From NCBI RefSeq assembly GCF_002005165.1, contig NZ_CP019699.1:310001-374000 (forward strand): DNA of 64,000 nt, read 5' to 3'. Below the pieces are notes generated by a model, which saw only the letters and a program-made list of their open reading frames with translations, was not told the origin of the DNA and ran no database searches. Positions 18,465 through 29,613 of this stretch are shown here, piece after piece. Source of the DNA: Novibacillus thermophilus (lineage in GTDB: Bacteria > Bacillota > Bacilli > Thermoactinomycetales > Novibacillaceae). Position 1 is the stretch's first letter. Each line of letters begins with the position of its first letter. Made by a program: the position numbers and the translations under genes.

Positions 18465-18742
18465 GTGTCTTTTTCTATATGGAAAAAGTTATGACGAGAA
18501 CAGGCTTTGAGCAGTTGAAGGAGAGAATGCAACTAGATTTGAAGGAGTGTTCCCTTATTCAGAAATATAGGTGTTGTCGTACATTTCAGATGGTATAATA
18601 GGAAAAAAGATTGGCATGTATACTTCCAAGGCTATCCCAGCCAGAGGAGAGTCGCCTTGTCTTTCGTTCAAGCGGGTGTGAGGGTCTATCCGTTGCGTTA
18701 TATATTGAGGCAGAGTGCTATTAGGGAGGAATAAATCTACAC
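18465..18742 (+). other. Intergenic gap between the kinase gene and the MoxR gene
   Basis: 278 bases with no convincing gene. A 39-codon frame from ATG 18479 has no ribosome site. A candidate promoter lies at 18591-18599. GC content rises back to the genome level across this gap. Confidence 0.6.
18591..18599 (+). promoter_or_regulatory. Extended -10 promoter upstream of the MoxR-DUF58-transglutaminase genes
   Basis: TGGTATAAT is a perfect extended -10 (TGnTATAAT); no good -35 lies at the normal distance. It leaves a leader of about 135 bases before the MoxR start. Confidence 0.55.
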
Positions 18743-19720
18743 ATGCCCAAAGCTGAGATGTCATCCGGTCGGTTTGACGAGTACAATGGAAAAATCGCTA
18801 AAGTTATAGACAATGTGGAAAAAGTGATGATCGGCAAGTCTGAGATCATCCAATTGAGCATCGTGTCCATTCTTTGCGGAGGACATACCTTGCTAGAGGA
18901 CGTTCCAGGGGTGGGCAAGACGATGTTAGTGAAAGCGTTAGCTAAGTCGTTAGGCTGCTCGTTTAAACGAATTCAATTCACTCCCGATTTGTTGCCGTCC
19001 GATGTGACGGGAATGTCTGTCTATAACCAGAAAACGATGCAATTCGAATACAGGCCGGGTCCGATTATGGGCAATGTCGTACTCGCCGATGAAATCAACC
19101 GTACCTCTCCTAAGACGCAAGCAGCTTTGTTAGAGGCCATGGAAGAAGGAAATGTCACGATTGACGGCGAGACACACTCTTTACCGACCCCCTTTTTTGT
19201 CATGGCGACGCAAAACCCGATTGAGTACGAAGGGACCTTCCCTCTGCCAGAAGCCCAACTGGACCGTTTTCTCATAAAATTGCGCCTTGGTTACCCGCAG
19301 CTAGAGGAAGAAGTTGAAATGCTGTCGCGGCTGCAAGTTCATCACCCGATTGAAAGTGTCAAAGCTGTGATCAGCTCCGAAGAGCTCAAAGATTTACAGC
19401 AAAGCGTTCGGAACATTTATGTGGAAGATTCGATCCGCCGTTACATCGTGCGCCTGACGGAGGCGACGCGTACGCACCCCAAGGTTTACCTCGGGGCGAG
19501 CCCCCGCGGGTCTATCGCTTTGTTTCGCGCGGCGCAGGCTTTGGCACTCGTGCGCGGCCGTCAGTTTGTCGTTCCAGACGATGTAAAAGATTTAGCGGCA
19601 GCAACACTGGGACACCGCGTCATTCTCAAATCGGATGCCCGACTCGGCGGATTGACAGTGGAAGAGGTCTTGCAAGATGTGTTGAATCAAACGCCCGTCC
19701 CCGTTTTTCGGAGGTCGTGA
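18743..19720 (+). CDS. yeaC: MoxR-family AAA+ ATPase (YeaC type)
   Basis: 325 residues. Walker A is DVPGVGKTMLVKA, Walker B VLADEINRTSPKTQAALLEAM, sensor 1 FVMATQNP, and the MoxR-type lid with GASPRGSIALFRAAQA. MoxR ATPases are thought to act as chaperones that mature partner proteins, usually those with the DUF58 domain encoded next door. AGGGAGGAA precedes ATG 18743. It is first in a three-gene operon with DUF58 and transglutaminase genes, the same set as B. subtilis yeaC-yeaD-yebA. Confidence 0.92.
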   Translation: MPKAEMSSGRFDEYNGKIAKVIDNVEKVMIGKSEIIQLSIVSILCGGHTLLEDVPGVGKTMLVKALAKSLGCSFKRIQFTPDLLPSDVTGMSVYNQKTMQFEYRPGPIMGNVVLADEINRTSPKTQAALLEAMEEGNVTIDGETHSLPTPFFVMATQNPIEYEGTFPLPEAQLDRFLIKLRLGYPQLEEEVEMLSRLQVHHPIESVKAVISSEELKDLQQSVRNIYVEDSIRRYIVRLTEATRTHPKVYLGASPRGSIALFRAAQALALVRGRQFVVPDDVKDLAAATLGHRVILKSDARLGGLTVEEVLQDVLNQTPVPVFRRS

Positions 19721-19721
19721 C

Positions 19722-20954
19722 ATGAAACGAGTGTGGTCACATCCTCGTCCGTTTGGCTTGCCCGGAGTCTTGTTGTTGCTCGGGGCAGCTTTTATCTTTG
19801 GTAAAGTACAGGGAGGATTCGTCTCCTGGTTTCTCTTCTACGCCTTTTTGACCGTCGTTCTCTATGAAATCGCCGTCTTTTTGTTTGGACTGTACCGGGT
19901 GAACGTGACGCGGGAATTCTCTCGAACGCGTTTGAACGCCGGCGAAGAACTGGAGGTGCGCATTCGCGTTCGGCGCCCTGGCAGGTTTCCCTTCGCTTGG
20001 CTGTGGGTGGATGATCACGTGCCGGAAACGGTAAAGGCGCTTCCCCGAGCGGGGGGAAAGTTGTTGGTTTCGTGGTTTAATAGCGAGATCGTCTACACGT
20101 ACACGTGTGGCCCCTTGCCGCGGGGACGGCACCGGTGGCAACGCGTCACGGCACAGGCCGGAGACGTGTATGGATTGGTGCGCCGTGAAAAAAAGTTGGA
20201 CGTGACGGGTGACGTCCTCGTATACCCGACAGTGCGGGACATCACGGCTTGGCACACGTTGAACGAACAACACACGGGAACAGATTTCTCACAAAACCGC
20301 ATCACTGAAGAGGCCACGTCTGTCATCGGAGTGCGGGACTACGTCCACGGCGACCGTTTGAGTCGCATCCACTGGAAGGCCTCAGCTAAGGGAAACGGCT
20401 TGAAAACGAAAGAATTTGAGTTTGAAACATCACATCACCTGATGTTTTTTTTGGACAGGTGTACGGCGCATTACGGAGCTGAACAGCACCCGCAGTTTGA
20501 GCGGGCGGTCAGTTTAGTCGCGTCATTGAGCCGGTATGCCCTGAATCGCACGTATGCTACAGGTCTCGTCTCGTATGGAAAAGAAAAATTTGTAATGCCG
20601 CCTGCACGGTATCCCCACACATTGCCGAAGATCTACGAACACCTGGCAGAAGTGAGAGCGGACGGCCGATTTCCATTTGACAAGGTGCTGTTGTGGGAAA
20701 CGGTCGACTTGCCTTACGGAACGACGGTTGTCGGTGTCACACCTTTGCTGCACCGCCCTTTAGTCGAAGCGGTCTATCACCTTCGCGAACGGCGGGTAAA
20801 AGTAGAGCTGTTCTGGGTCTTTTCACCGTCACAACTGTCGGGAAGTGAGCAGTCTTACGTGCGTTCTCTCGGACTGCTCGGAGTTTCCGTTTATCGGATT
20901 GACCGGGAACGGTTTGAAGACATTTTGCGGGAGGGGGGTGCCACCGGTGCGTAA
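19722..20954 (+). CDS. yeaD: DUF58-domain membrane-anchored protein (YeaD type)
   Basis: 410 residues with two N-terminal membrane helices (GVLLLLGAAFIFG and LFYAFLTVVLYEIAVFLFGL), an extracellular-like beta region, then DUF58 with its hallmark GVRDYVHGDRLSRIHWKASAK, and a von Willebrand-A-like end. The function is unknown, but it is the standard partner of MoxR ATPases. Only one base separates it from the MoxR gene, and it overlaps the transglutaminase gene, so all three should be translated together. Confidence 0.88.
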   Translation: MKRVWSHPRPFGLPGVLLLLGAAFIFGKVQGGFVSWFLFYAFLTVVLYEIAVFLFGLYRVNVTREFSRTRLNAGEELEVRIRVRRPGRFPFAWLWVDDHVPETVKALPRAGGKLLVSWFNSEIVYTYTCGPLPRGRHRWQRVTAQAGDVYGLVRREKKLDVTGDVLVYPTVRDITAWHTLNEQHTGTDFSQNRITEEATSVIGVRDYVHGDRLSRIHWKASAKGNGLKTKEFEFETSHHLMFFLDRCTAHYGAEQHPQFERAVSLVASLSRYALNRTYATGLVSYGKEKFVMPPARYPHTLPKIYEHLAEVRADGRFPFDKVLLWETVDLPYGTTVVGVTPLLHRPLVEAVYHLRERRVKVELFWVFSPSQLSGSEQSYVRSLGLLGVSVYRIDRERFEDILREGGATGA

Positions 20955-23127
20955 ATCGATCCGCACGCTGCTGTACAGTGCGTTCGTTTTCGCCCTGTTT
21001 TTTGAATGGATGGCTCCCTTACTGACGACGACAGATACGGGGCGGATCGACATTTTTTTGACGGGGTTTGCGATTTTACTCGTGATGGATATTCTGCGTT
21101 TGCCCCTTTGGGCAAAAGTCGTCGTCACACCGCTAATTCTTGTATATATCGTTCACCACACCTTCTTTTCTCCCCACGGGGTATCCCTCGTCAGTCCTGA
21201 CTGGTGGCTCATCGTCTGGCGAGAGTTGAAGGAAGATGCCCACCTCTTGTTTTCCGGCGAGTGGATGAACATGACTCCTCCGGTCCGAACGGCATGTTTT
21301 CTTCTTTTCATTTGGCTCATGGAAACGGTCATGTTCCAATACGTCGTGGCAAAGGGGCGTCTGTTGTGGATTTTACTGCTCACTGTATTCTACATCGCCG
21401 CAGTGGACAGTTTGACGCCGTACGACGGGAGAGCTGCCATCGTGCGCGTGTTTTGCTACGGGTTGATCGTGTTAGGTATCAGCCACCTGGATCATCTGGT
21501 CAGCCGTGTGCGCATCCCGGAGCGACCCCTCTACTGTTGGCGATGGTTGAGCGTTGTGTTAATCTTTGTTCTGATTGCTGCGAGTGTCGGCATTGTAGCG
21601 CCGAAGACGGAAGCGAGCTGGCCGGATCCCGTTTCATTTATCATCCGTCACAGTGATCAGGCCGACGATACTACCGGCGGTGTTCGCAAGGTCGGGTACG
21701 GCGAGGACGATTCGCGGTTGGGGGGACCGTTCGAAGAAGACAACACAATCGTCTTTCGTTCGTTGGTCGACGAGCCATACTACTGGCGCGGTGAAGCGAA
21801 AGATGTCTACGACGGACAGGGGTGGCACCGGAGAGAAATTGGGGAGCAGGTCATAGCAGTAGCTCGAGCAGGGTCGGACAGCGTCGGGCAGTTGTTTCAC
21901 GATTTAGAGACGAAACAGATTGAACAGCTAACGACATTTGACCGTGGTGCCCATCATGTTCTGTTCACTGCAGGTGAGCTGGATCGCGTGGTGTCCGTTG
22001 ACGGGATAGAAGAGCTCAAAGCGATTGAAGGTGCGGCCGGTTACCGTACCGTCGGGCATACCGCGCTTGAACGGTACCACATTGAAGTTCAGCAGCCGAT
22101 TGTAAGTGAACAGCGCTTGCGGGAGACGTCAAACGAGTACCCTGACGAGGTGAAAGAAACGTATTTGCAACTGCCACCTTCTCTACCCGATCGGGTGAAA
22201 ACACTGGCTCAAGAAATTGTAAAGGGCGAAGACCGTGTGTATGACCAGGTGAAAGCAGTAGAGAGTTTTTTGAAATTCGGCTGGGATTTTGCGTACGAAA
22301 CAGAGGACGTGCCAGTACCCTCGCCAAGAGATGATTTCGTCGACCACTTCCTGTTTGAATCGCGGCGCGGTTACTGCGATCACTTCTCTACGTCCATGGT
22401 CATCATGTTGCGGGTGAACGGCATTCCGGCCCGCTGGGTGAAAGGCTTTGCTCCAGGTGATCAGCGTTTTGACGCTGAAGCGGGACAATACGACGTGACC
22501 GTTCGGAACAGTGACGCCCATTCGTGGGTGGAGGTGTACTTTTCAGGGGTGGGATGGCTGCCGTTTGAACCGACTCCTGGGTTCAGCAACCCGACGGAAG
22601 TGGCTGTGGAAGCAGGAGAGGCCGACGTCCCTGAGAGGGAGGTGACAGAGCCGACGATCCCCCAGGTTGACAACCTCGATCTCGGCGTAGAAGTAGAAGG
22701 GGACGCGGGCGCAGAGAGAGTGAATGAACGAGAGTGGACCATTGATTGGGCCTGGGTGGCAGGAGGTGTTGTCACAGTCCTTGTGGTGTTCCTCGCTGCG
22801 TTGTGGCTCGTCGTTCCCCGGTTGTGGGAATGGCAGTTCAACCGGCTGCAGCGTGTCGCCGAACGGGAGCGGGAAGGCAGCATGCTGACTTTTTACGAAA
22901 ACCTTTTGAGTCTGTTAGAGAAGCGGTACGGTCGGCGTCAACCGCATCAGACCGTGCGGGAATACGTTCAACGGTTTCCGTACATGGGTGGGTCGAGTGA
23001 GGCGCTGGTGGAGTTAACGAAATATTATGAACGCATGCGCTACGGTATCCGGCCATTTAGTCATGACACGTGGCGCGCTGTTCGCAAGCAGTTAAAGCGG
23101 CTGAAGAAAGACATGCGGCTTCGTTAG
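20947..23127 (+). CDS. yebA: TgpA-like transmembrane transglutaminase-domain protein (YebA type)
   Basis: 726 residues: five or six N-terminal membrane helices, a large exported region with a transglutaminase core, one more helix near residue 610 ([21 protein letters not shown]) and a cytoplasmic DUF4129-like tail. The catalytic triad is present: Cys in [12 protein letters not shown], His in [12 protein letters not shown], and the Asp/Glu region [11 protein letters not shown]. Likely role is peptide-bond or cross-link chemistry at the cell surface; substrates unknown. GTG 20947 follows a GGGAGGGGGG site and overlaps the DUF58 stop; the frame extends upstream into the DUF58 gene without support. 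Confidence 0.88.
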   Translation: MRKSIRTLLYSAFVFALFFEWMAPLLTTTDTGRIDIFLTGFAILLVMDILRLPLWAKVVVTPLILVYIVHHTFFSPHGVSLVSPDWWLIVWRELKEDAHLLFSGEWMNMTPPVRTACFLLFIWLMETVMFQYVVAKGRLLWILLLTVFYIAAVDSLTPYDGRAAIVRVFCYGLIVLGISHLDHLVSRVRIPERPLYCWRWLSVVLIFVLIAASVGIVAPKTEASWPDPVSFIIRHSDQADDTTGGVRKVGYGEDDSRLGGPFEEDNTIVFRSLVDEPYYWRGEAKDVYDGQGWHRREIGEQVIAVARAGSDSVGQLFHDLETKQIEQLTTFDRGAHHVLFTAGELDRVVSVDGIEELKAIEGAAGYRTVGHTALERYHIEVQQPIVSEQRLRETSNEYPDEVKETYLQLPPSLPDRVKTLAQEIVKGEDRVYDQVKAVESFLKFGWDFAYETEDVPVPSPRDDFVDHFLFESRRGYCDHFSTSMVIMLRVNGIPARWVKGFAPGDQRFDAEAGQYDVTVRNSDAHSWVEVYFSGVGWLPFEPTPGFSNPTEVAVEAGEADVPEREVTEPTIPQVDNLDLGVEVEGDAGAERVNEREWTIDWAWVAGGVVTVLVVFLAALWLVVPRLWEWQFNRLQRVAEREREGSMLTFYENLLSLLEKRYGRRQPHQTVREYVQRFPYMGGSSEALVELTKYYERMRYGIRPFSHDTWRAVRKQLKRLKKDMRLR

Positions 23128-23154
23128 TGAAACAGAAATGGATGGAGGGTGCTA

Positions 23155-23191
23155 ACTACCCAAGAATCCGAGCGTCTTCAGTCGTGGGAGT
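23155..23191 (+). repeat. Possible solo IS200/IS605-type end (relic hairpin)
   Basis: ACTACCCA (23155-23162) and CGA pair with TCG and TGGGAGT (23185-23191) around GCGTCTTCAG. The string CTTCAGTCGTGGGAGTCTCAA resembles, from memory, the right ends of IS200/IS605 elements, where transposase and TnpB guide RNA scaffolds end. There is no transposase or tnpB here, so at most it is a remnant. It sits just upstream of the guaA promoter. Confidence 0.35.
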
Positions 23192-23202
23192 CTCAACTTG
23201 TA

Positions 23203-23231
23203 TTGGCACTCGGTTTTCGCGCTGGTATAAT
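23203..23231 (+). promoter_or_regulatory. Strong sigma-A-type promoter of guaA
   Basis: TTGGCA (23203-23208), 17 bases, TATAAT (23226-23231) preceded by TGG, an extended -10. The guaA start is 51 bases downstream with no riboswitch between. Confidence 0.85.
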
Positions 23232-23282
23232 AGTTGCATTAATGACTTTGAGTATCTTGTACAAAAATCGGAAGGAGACACT

Positions 23283-24821
23283 ATGCAGCAGCCGAACGAA
23301 CGCATTGTCGTCCTCGACTTCGGGGGACAGTACAACCAGTTGATCGCCCGGCGCATACGGGACTTGGGCGTCTACAGTGAACTGTTGTCCTATCGAACGA
23401 CGGCAGAGCAGTTGAAGGAGCATTTGCCGAAAGGGATTATATTTTCCGGCGGGCCGGCCAGTGTCTTTCGCGAAGACGCGCCCCAATGTGACCCGGCCAT
23501 TTTTGAATTGGGCGTCCCGGTGCTGGGGATATGCTACGGTATGCAACTCATGGCGCAGCACTACAAAGCTAAAGTCGACAGGGCGCCAAAGCGGGAATAC
23601 GGAAAAGCTGAGATCGAACGGACGTCCGACTGTACGCTGTTTCGCAGTTTACAGCGAAGGCAGACCGTGTGGATGAGCCACCGCGACGTCGTGATAGAGC
23701 CACCGGAAGGCTTTCAAGTGGACGCTCGGACAGAGTCGGCCCCTGTGGCGGCAATGAGTGATGAAAAGAGAAAACTGTACGCTGTACAGTTTCATCCGGA
23801 AGTGCGCCACACCGTTTACGGAAATGAGATGTTGCACAAATTCGTGTACGACATTTGCGGCTGCAGCGGCAACTGGAATATGAAGACGTTTGTTGACGAT
23901 ACCGTAGCCGAACTGAGACGACACGTCGGTGATCGCAAAGTGTTGTGCGCGCTGAGCGGGGGAGTCGATTCATCCGTCGTCGCCGCTCTCGTGCACAGAG
24001 CGATTGGAGACCAGTTGACGTGCATGTTTGTCGATCACGGCCTGTTGAGAAAAGGGGAAGCAGACAGTGTCATGGACACGTTCGCCGACCAATTTGACAT
24101 GAACGTGGTGAAAGTAGATGCTCGGGCCCGGTTTATGAACAAGCTGAAAGGTGTTACAGACCCGGAAGAGAAACGGAAAGTCATCGGAAGCGAATTTATT
24201 CGCGTCTTTGAAGAAGAGGTCGCTCGATTTGGAGACCATGACTTTTTAGCGCAAGGAACGCTGTACACGGACGTGATCGAAAGCGGCACGGACACGGCGG
24301 AGACGATTAAATCGCACCACAACGTGGGCGGTTTGCCGGAAGATATGCAGTTTCAACTCATTGAGCCCTTGAACTCACTGTTTAAGGACGAAGTGCGCCG
24401 AGTTGGGGAAGAACTCGGTCTTCCAGAGACGATCGTGTGGCGTCAACCGTTTCCCGGCCCTGGACTTGGCATTCGCGTCCTCGGCGAAGTGACAGAGGAG
24501 AAATTGGCCATTGTGCGTGAATCGGATGCCATCTTGCGCGAGGAGGTCAAAAGGGCAGGGCTGGATCGCGATATTTGGCAGTATTTCACTGTGCTGCCCG
24601 ATTTTCGAAGTGTCGGCGTCATGGGCGATTCGCGAACGTACGACTACACGGTCGGAATCCGGGCGGTGCATTCCGTCGACGGGATGACCGCAGATTGGGC
24701 CCGTATTCCGTTTGATGTGTTGGAACGCATCTCTAACCGGATTGTCAATGAAGTCGACGGTGTGAACCGGGTGGTGTACGACATTACGTCCAAACCGCCT
24801 GCGACCATTGAGTGGGAGTGA
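23283..24821 (+). CDS. guaA: GMP synthase (glutamine-hydrolysing)
   Basis: 512 residues. The N-terminal class I glutamine amidotransferase has the catalytic Cys in [10 protein letters not shown] and the His/Glu pair in VQFHPEV. The synthetase domain has the PP-loop [12 protein letters not shown] and the C-terminal dimerisation segment ending PATIEWE, the canonical terminus. It converts XMP to GMP. GGAAGGAG precedes ATG 23283; the longer open frame starts upstream of the promoter and is not real. It precedes the purine permease gene, as guaA-pbuG in B. subtilis. Confidence 0.98.
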   Translation: MQQPNERIVVLDFGGQYNQLIARRIRDLGVYSELLSYRTTAEQLKEHLPKGIIFSGGPASVFREDAPQCDPAIFELGVPVLGICYGMQLMAQHYKAKVDRAPKREYGKAEIERTSDCTLFRSLQRRQTVWMSHRDVVIEPPEGFQVDARTESAPVAAMSDEKRKLYAVQFHPEVRHTVYGNEMLHKFVYDICGCSGNWNMKTFVDDTVAELRRHVGDRKVLCALSGGVDSSVVAALVHRAIGDQLTCMFVDHGLLRKGEADSVMDTFADQFDMNVVKVDARARFMNKLKGVTDPEEKRKVIGSEFIRVFEEEVARFGDHDFLAQGTLYTDVIESGTDTAETIKSHHNVGGLPEDMQFQLIEPLNSLFKDEVRRVGEELGLPETIVWRQPFPGPGLGIRVLGEVTEEKLAIVRESDAILREEVKRAGLDRDIWQYFTVLPDFRSVGVMGDSRTYDYTVGIRAVHSVDGMTADWARIPFDVLERISNRIVNEVDGVNRVVYDITSKPPATIEWE

Positions 24822-24822
24822 T

Positions 24823-24866
24823 ATTTACGAACGTTATATTTAATTTCTTAAAAAACGTTCGGATAT
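24823..24866 (+). promoter_or_regulatory. Inverted PurR boxes upstream of the purine permease gene
   Basis: ATTTACGAACGTT (24823-24835) on the plus strand and ATATCCGAACGTT on the minus strand (24866-24854) both fit the PurBox AWWWCCGAACWWT closely, with an 18-base gap. The right box ends four bases before the TTGACA element. The same arrangement precedes purE. No purR gene is in the window. Confidence 0.75.
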
Positions 24867-24870
24867 TGTA

Positions 24871-24900
24871 TTGACAATATGGGAGGAATGACGTTAAACT
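24871..24900 (+). promoter_or_regulatory. Promoter of the riboswitch-purine permease transcript
   Basis: TTGACA (24871-24876), 18 bases, TAAACT (24895-24900). It lies between the PurR boxes and the aptamer and closely matches the purE promoter. Confidence 0.72.
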
Positions 24901-24929
24901 AAGGCTGTCATCATAAAACTTAATTTGTC

Positions 24930-25000
24930 GTTTCGTATAGTGCCGGTAATAGGGACCGGCAGTTTCTACCAGGCAACCGTAAATTGCTTGACTACGAAAC
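24930..25000 (+). promoter_or_regulatory. Guanine-class purine riboswitch aptamer (permease gene)
   Basis: P1 is GTTTCGTA/TACGAAAC. Core bases match the purine aptamer: TATAGTGCCGGTAATAGG, CAGTTTCTACC, and CCGTAAATTGC. The specificity base in GACTAC is C, which pairs with guanine; adenine aptamers have T there. The expression platform includes the terminator at 25055. High guanine should switch the permease gene off. Confidence 0.93.
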
Positions 25001-25054
25001 ACGTACCACCCCGTAGCTGGGCGGGGTGTAAGCCGTGATTTTTATGGTCGTAGT

Positions 25055-25089
25055 AAAGCCTGGAGGGAGTCCAGGCTTTTGTCATTTTT
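25055..25089 (+). terminator. Riboswitch-controlled terminator before the permease gene
   Basis: Stem AAAGCCTGGA (25055-25064) / TCCAGGCTTT (25070-25079), 5-base loop, then TGTCATTTTT. A second hairpin CACCCCG..CGGGGTG (about 25007-25028) lies between aptamer and terminator and may be part of the switch. Confidence 0.82.
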
Positions 25090-25101
25090 AGGGGAGGGAT
25101 C

Positions 25102-26430
25102 GTGGTGTCCACAAATTCAAAAGTCGCGCGTTTTTTCCGTTTTCAGGAACACAACACGAAGATGCGCACGGAAGTTGTCGCAGGTGTGACGACATTTTTG
25201 ACGATGGCGTATATTTTAATTGTCAATCCGGCTATTTTAGGGTATGACGGCGGGATGGATTTCGGCGCCGTCTTTGTCGCGACAGCCGTAGCGGCAGCCA
25301 TCGGCACATTGCTGATGGGACTCTTTGCCAATTATCCCATTGCCCTCGCACCGGGGATGGGATTGAACGCTTACTTCACGTATACTGTCGTGTTGGGAAT
25401 GGGAGTTCCGTGGCAGACCGCCCTCGGCGCTGTCTTTATTTCCGGTGTCGCATTTTTGATTTTGACGATGACCAAAATTAGGGAAACGATTATTAATGCC
25501 ATTCCTTCAGGAATGAAGCACGCGGTATCAGCGGGGATCGGTCTGTTTATCGCCTTTGTGGGTTTGAAAAATGTCGGGATTATCGTCTCCAACGAATCAA
25601 CGTATGTCGCCATTGCACCGGACTTGACAGACCCCAATATTTTGCTCACCGTGTTCGGACTGCTCGTGACCGTGTTGCTCATGGTGCGCAACGTAAAGGG
25701 TGCCATCTTTTACGGAATGATTTTGACGGCAGTTGTCGGAATGATTTTCGGAGTCGTCGATGTTCCGAAAGGGGTTGTTCAAACACCGCCGAGTCTCGCG
25801 CCGACGTTTATGCAGTTGGACGTGTGGGCGGCGTTGGAGATGGGGGTTTTCTCGATCATTTTTGCCTTTTTCTTTGTCGATTTGTTTGATACCGCCGGCA
25901 CTCTCGTCGGGGTAGCCAATCAAGCCAAGCTACTTAAAAACAACAAACTGCCGCGGGCCGGTCGTGCCCTCATGGCCGACTCCATTGCCACCGTATCCGG
26001 TGCCGGTCTAGGGACGTCGACAGTGACGTCGTACGTCGAGTCGGCAGCAGGTGTCGCCGCTGGGGGGCGCACGGGAATGACGGCGGTTGTGACGGCTGGC
26101 TTGTTCGCCCTCTCGGTCTTTTTCTTTCCTATTGTCGAAACGTTTGCTGCCGTATCGGCGATCACGTCACCGGCCCTTATCATCGTGGGGGTTCTCATGG
26201 CGAAGAGCTTGCGGCAAATTGAGTGGGATGCGTTGGATGAAGCTGTTCCGGCATTCCTCACCATTGCGTTTATGCCGTTCGCGTTTAGCATTGCCACAGG
26301 CATCGCCATCGGGTTTATCGTCTATCCCCTCGCTAAAATGTTCAAAGGAAAGTGGCGGCACGTGCATCCGATCGTGTACGTGTTGGGGATCATTTTTATC
26401 TTGCGGTTTATATTTTTGGGAAGTATTTAA
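25102..26430 (+). CDS. pbuG: NCS2-family guanine/hypoxanthine permease (PbuG/AzgA type)
   Basis: 442 residues with about 12 membrane segments. The AzgA-type N-terminus VAGVTTFLTMAYILIVNP is followed by APGMGLNAYFTYTV and the substrate region FVDLFDTAGTLVGVANQ, and TSTVTSYVESAAGVAAGGRTG. This family imports hypoxanthine and guanine by proton symport. The guanine riboswitch and PurR boxes upstream agree with that. GAGGGATC precedes GTG 25102 or 25105. A terminator hairpin follows at 26481. Confidence 0.93.
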   Translation: MVSTNSKVARFFRFQEHNTKMRTEVVAGVTTFLTMAYILIVNPAILGYDGGMDFGAVFVATAVAAAIGTLLMGLFANYPIALAPGMGLNAYFTYTVVLGMGVPWQTALGAVFISGVAFLILTMTKIRETIINAIPSGMKHAVSAGIGLFIAFVGLKNVGIIVSNESTYVAIAPDLTDPNILLTVFGLLVTVLLMVRNVKGAIFYGMILTAVVGMIFGVVDVPKGVVQTPPSLAPTFMQLDVWAALEMGVFSIIFAFFFVDLFDTAGTLVGVANQAKLLKNNKLPRAGRALMADSIATVSGAGLGTSTVTSYVESAAGVAAGGRTGMTAVVTAGLFALSVFFFPIVETFAAVSAITSPALIIVGVLMAKSLRQIEWDALDEAVPAFLTIAFMPFAFSIATGIAIGFIVYPLAKMFKGKWRHVHPIVYVLGIIFILRFIFLGSI

Positions 26431-26480
26431 AAAAAGATGGTCCGTACAGGCCTTCGTTGACGATAGTATCTTTTTTTCAG

Positions 26481-26505
26481 CCCTCCTCTGTCAGGAGGGT
26501 TGTTT
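26481..26505 (+). terminator. Intrinsic terminator after the purine permease gene
   Basis: CCCTCCT (26481-26487) / AGGAGGG (26493-26499) followed by TTGTTT. A weaker A-tract/T-tract pair (AAAAAAAGAT..ATCTTTTTTT) lies just upstream. Confidence 0.7.
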
Positions 26506-26562
26506 GCATGTTTTAGTCCGTTAGGTTCACACTATGGGATGTGAACCGAGGAGGAATCGACT

Positions 26563-27753
26563 TTGGAGAAGAAGGCTGCCAATGGAGTCAAAACAATGGG
26601 TGTTGTCCTTTGCGCTGTCGTATGGTGGTCAGTCATCGCGATGGGCACGGCAGCGGCACAACCGGACACTGCGCGTAGCGGTAGCGGACCAGAAATTGAA
26701 CAGGAGATTCGACAGACCATCCGGATGCAAGCAGGGGCCGTTAACGCTGGAGACTGGGAACGGTTTAAGGAGTTGCTGTGGGAAAACGACCGTACTTACA
26801 TTCAAGAGCGAAAACGGTGGTTTGAAGATGCTGTTTCCCACATTGACCGCGGAACGTTCCAGATGGAGGTAGAGTCTGTCGCTCCGTACAAGCCGGGGCT
26901 TCTGCTCGTCAACGTTCGCCAACATTACAAATTAGACGGTGTGCGCCATTCTGTGCGCCTTCCGTTGATTTATCAGCAAACCGCGAGGGGCTGGAAAGAC
27001 GCGGATCTCTTATTTGATACGATGACGCGGAAGAACGTCACCGTGAAATTTTCTGATCGACTTCTGTCGGAGAAGGCCAAGGTGGCTTTAAATGTTGGGG
27101 AGAAAGCGTTAGAAGCGTTTAACGAACGGTTGCAGTGGGAGCCGGACGCACCGATTCAGATTAAGCTTTACCACGATATAGAAGTGTTTCGCCAATCGGT
27201 CAAACCGTCTCTACCGAAATGGGTAGTCGGATGGAATGAACGGGGACAAGCCATCAAATTCGTCGGTTCGCTGACAGCAGACAGTAATGACGAAACGTTC
27301 GCTTCCGGCATTGTGCACGAAATATCGCACCGAGTCATAAGTGACATGTCGCACGATAACGCTGCTTACTGGCTACAGGAAGGCTTGGCTGAGTACTACC
27401 AAAGACATTTGTTACCAGGATTGCACCTGGAAGGAGATGCTCAGCTAAAAAAACCGCGCTGGACCCTTCAGCAGTTGGAGGAGTTAAACTTGGAATCATT
27501 GTCGGCTCGGGAAGCAAGCCTGTACTATGCCCACAGCTATGACGTGGTGCGTTTTTTTATGAGAGAGTACGGGGAAAAGGACTTAGTTGAGTGGTGTGCA
27601 GCCTTAAAAATGTACCCAGACATTGATCAAGAGAGTGCGATCAAAAGGAGAGAACTTAACTTGCGTACGCGTGAAGCTTTTGAAAAAGCGACTAATCAGC
27701 CGTTTCGCGAATTTGCCAGAGCATGGATCAACCAGTACGAAAACTTGAAGTAA
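26563..27753 (+). CDS. Secreted gluzincin-type metallopeptidase (peptidase MA-like)
   Basis: 396 residues. Signal peptide: KKAANGVK, then TMGVVLCAVVWWSVIAMGTAAAQ with a likely AQ cleavage region. The first half is a ketosteroid-isomerase/NTF2-like fold by appearance; the second half has the zinc site VHEISHRVI and, 20 residues on, the third ligand region WLQEGLAEYYQ, the HExxH...E layout of peptidase MA. It is probably an exported protein acting at the cell surface; substrate unknown. GGAGGAATC precedes TTG 26563. It stands alone between the permease and the rRNA operon. Confidence 0.8.
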   Translation: MEKKAANGVKTMGVVLCAVVWWSVIAMGTAAAQPDTARSGSGPEIEQEIRQTIRMQAGAVNAGDWERFKELLWENDRTYIQERKRWFEDAVSHIDRGTFQMEVESVAPYKPGLLLVNVRQHYKLDGVRHSVRLPLIYQQTARGWKDADLLFDTMTRKNVTVKFSDRLLSEKAKVALNVGEKALEAFNERLQWEPDAPIQIKLYHDIEVFRQSVKPSLPKWVVGWNERGQAIKFVGSLTADSNDETFASGIVHEISHRVISDMSHDNAAYWLQEGLAEYYQRHLLPGLHLEGDAQLKKPRWTLQQLEELNLESLSAREASLYYAHSYDVVRFFMREYGEKDLVEWCAALKMYPDIDQESAIKRRELNLRTREAFEKATNQPFREFARAWINQYENLK

Positions 27754-27770
27754 TTGTTATAAACTTCCTC

Positions 27771-27799
27771 TTGCGATTAAGATAACCGCATGTTATATT
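27771..27799 (+). promoter_or_regulatory. rRNA operon promoter P1 (upstream)
   Basis: TTGCGA (27771-27776), 17 bases, TATATT (27794-27799), about 250 bases before 16S. Confidence 0.6.
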
Positions 27800-27867
27800 A
27801 TGTCTCGCCGTGAAAAAACGGCATTGCTTTTTGAACCGCGCAGGTGCGAATGGAAAGAAATAGCGTA

Positions 27868-27896
27868 TTGACAGCAAACGCCCTGCGTGATAAGAT
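27868..27896 (+). promoter_or_regulatory. rRNA operon promoter P2 (downstream)
   Basis: TTGACA (27868-27873), 17 bases, TAAGAT (27891-27896). Tandem promoters are normal for Bacillus rrn operons. The leader after it carries TGTTCCTTGAAAACT, repeated in the 16S-23S spacer at about 29709, and a hairpin CGCAGC/GCTGCG. Confidence 0.78.
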
Positions 27897-28050
27897 GTAG
27901 GATGTCGCCTTTCAGGCGAGAGCGCGAATGTTCCTTGAAAACTGAACGAACAAGCCAACGTCCAAGAGCTTGGAACAGCTTGTTTCGTACAAGGAGCCTG
28001 TTTGGCTTCTGAAGGAAAGTGTTACGCAGCTGAGCTGCGGACAGACCATT

Positions 28051-29613
<1,563 letters not shown>

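Noticed and set aside
18479-18598. 39-codon frame after the kinase gene
   Set aside because: No ribosome site, and its end overlaps the extended -10 promoter.
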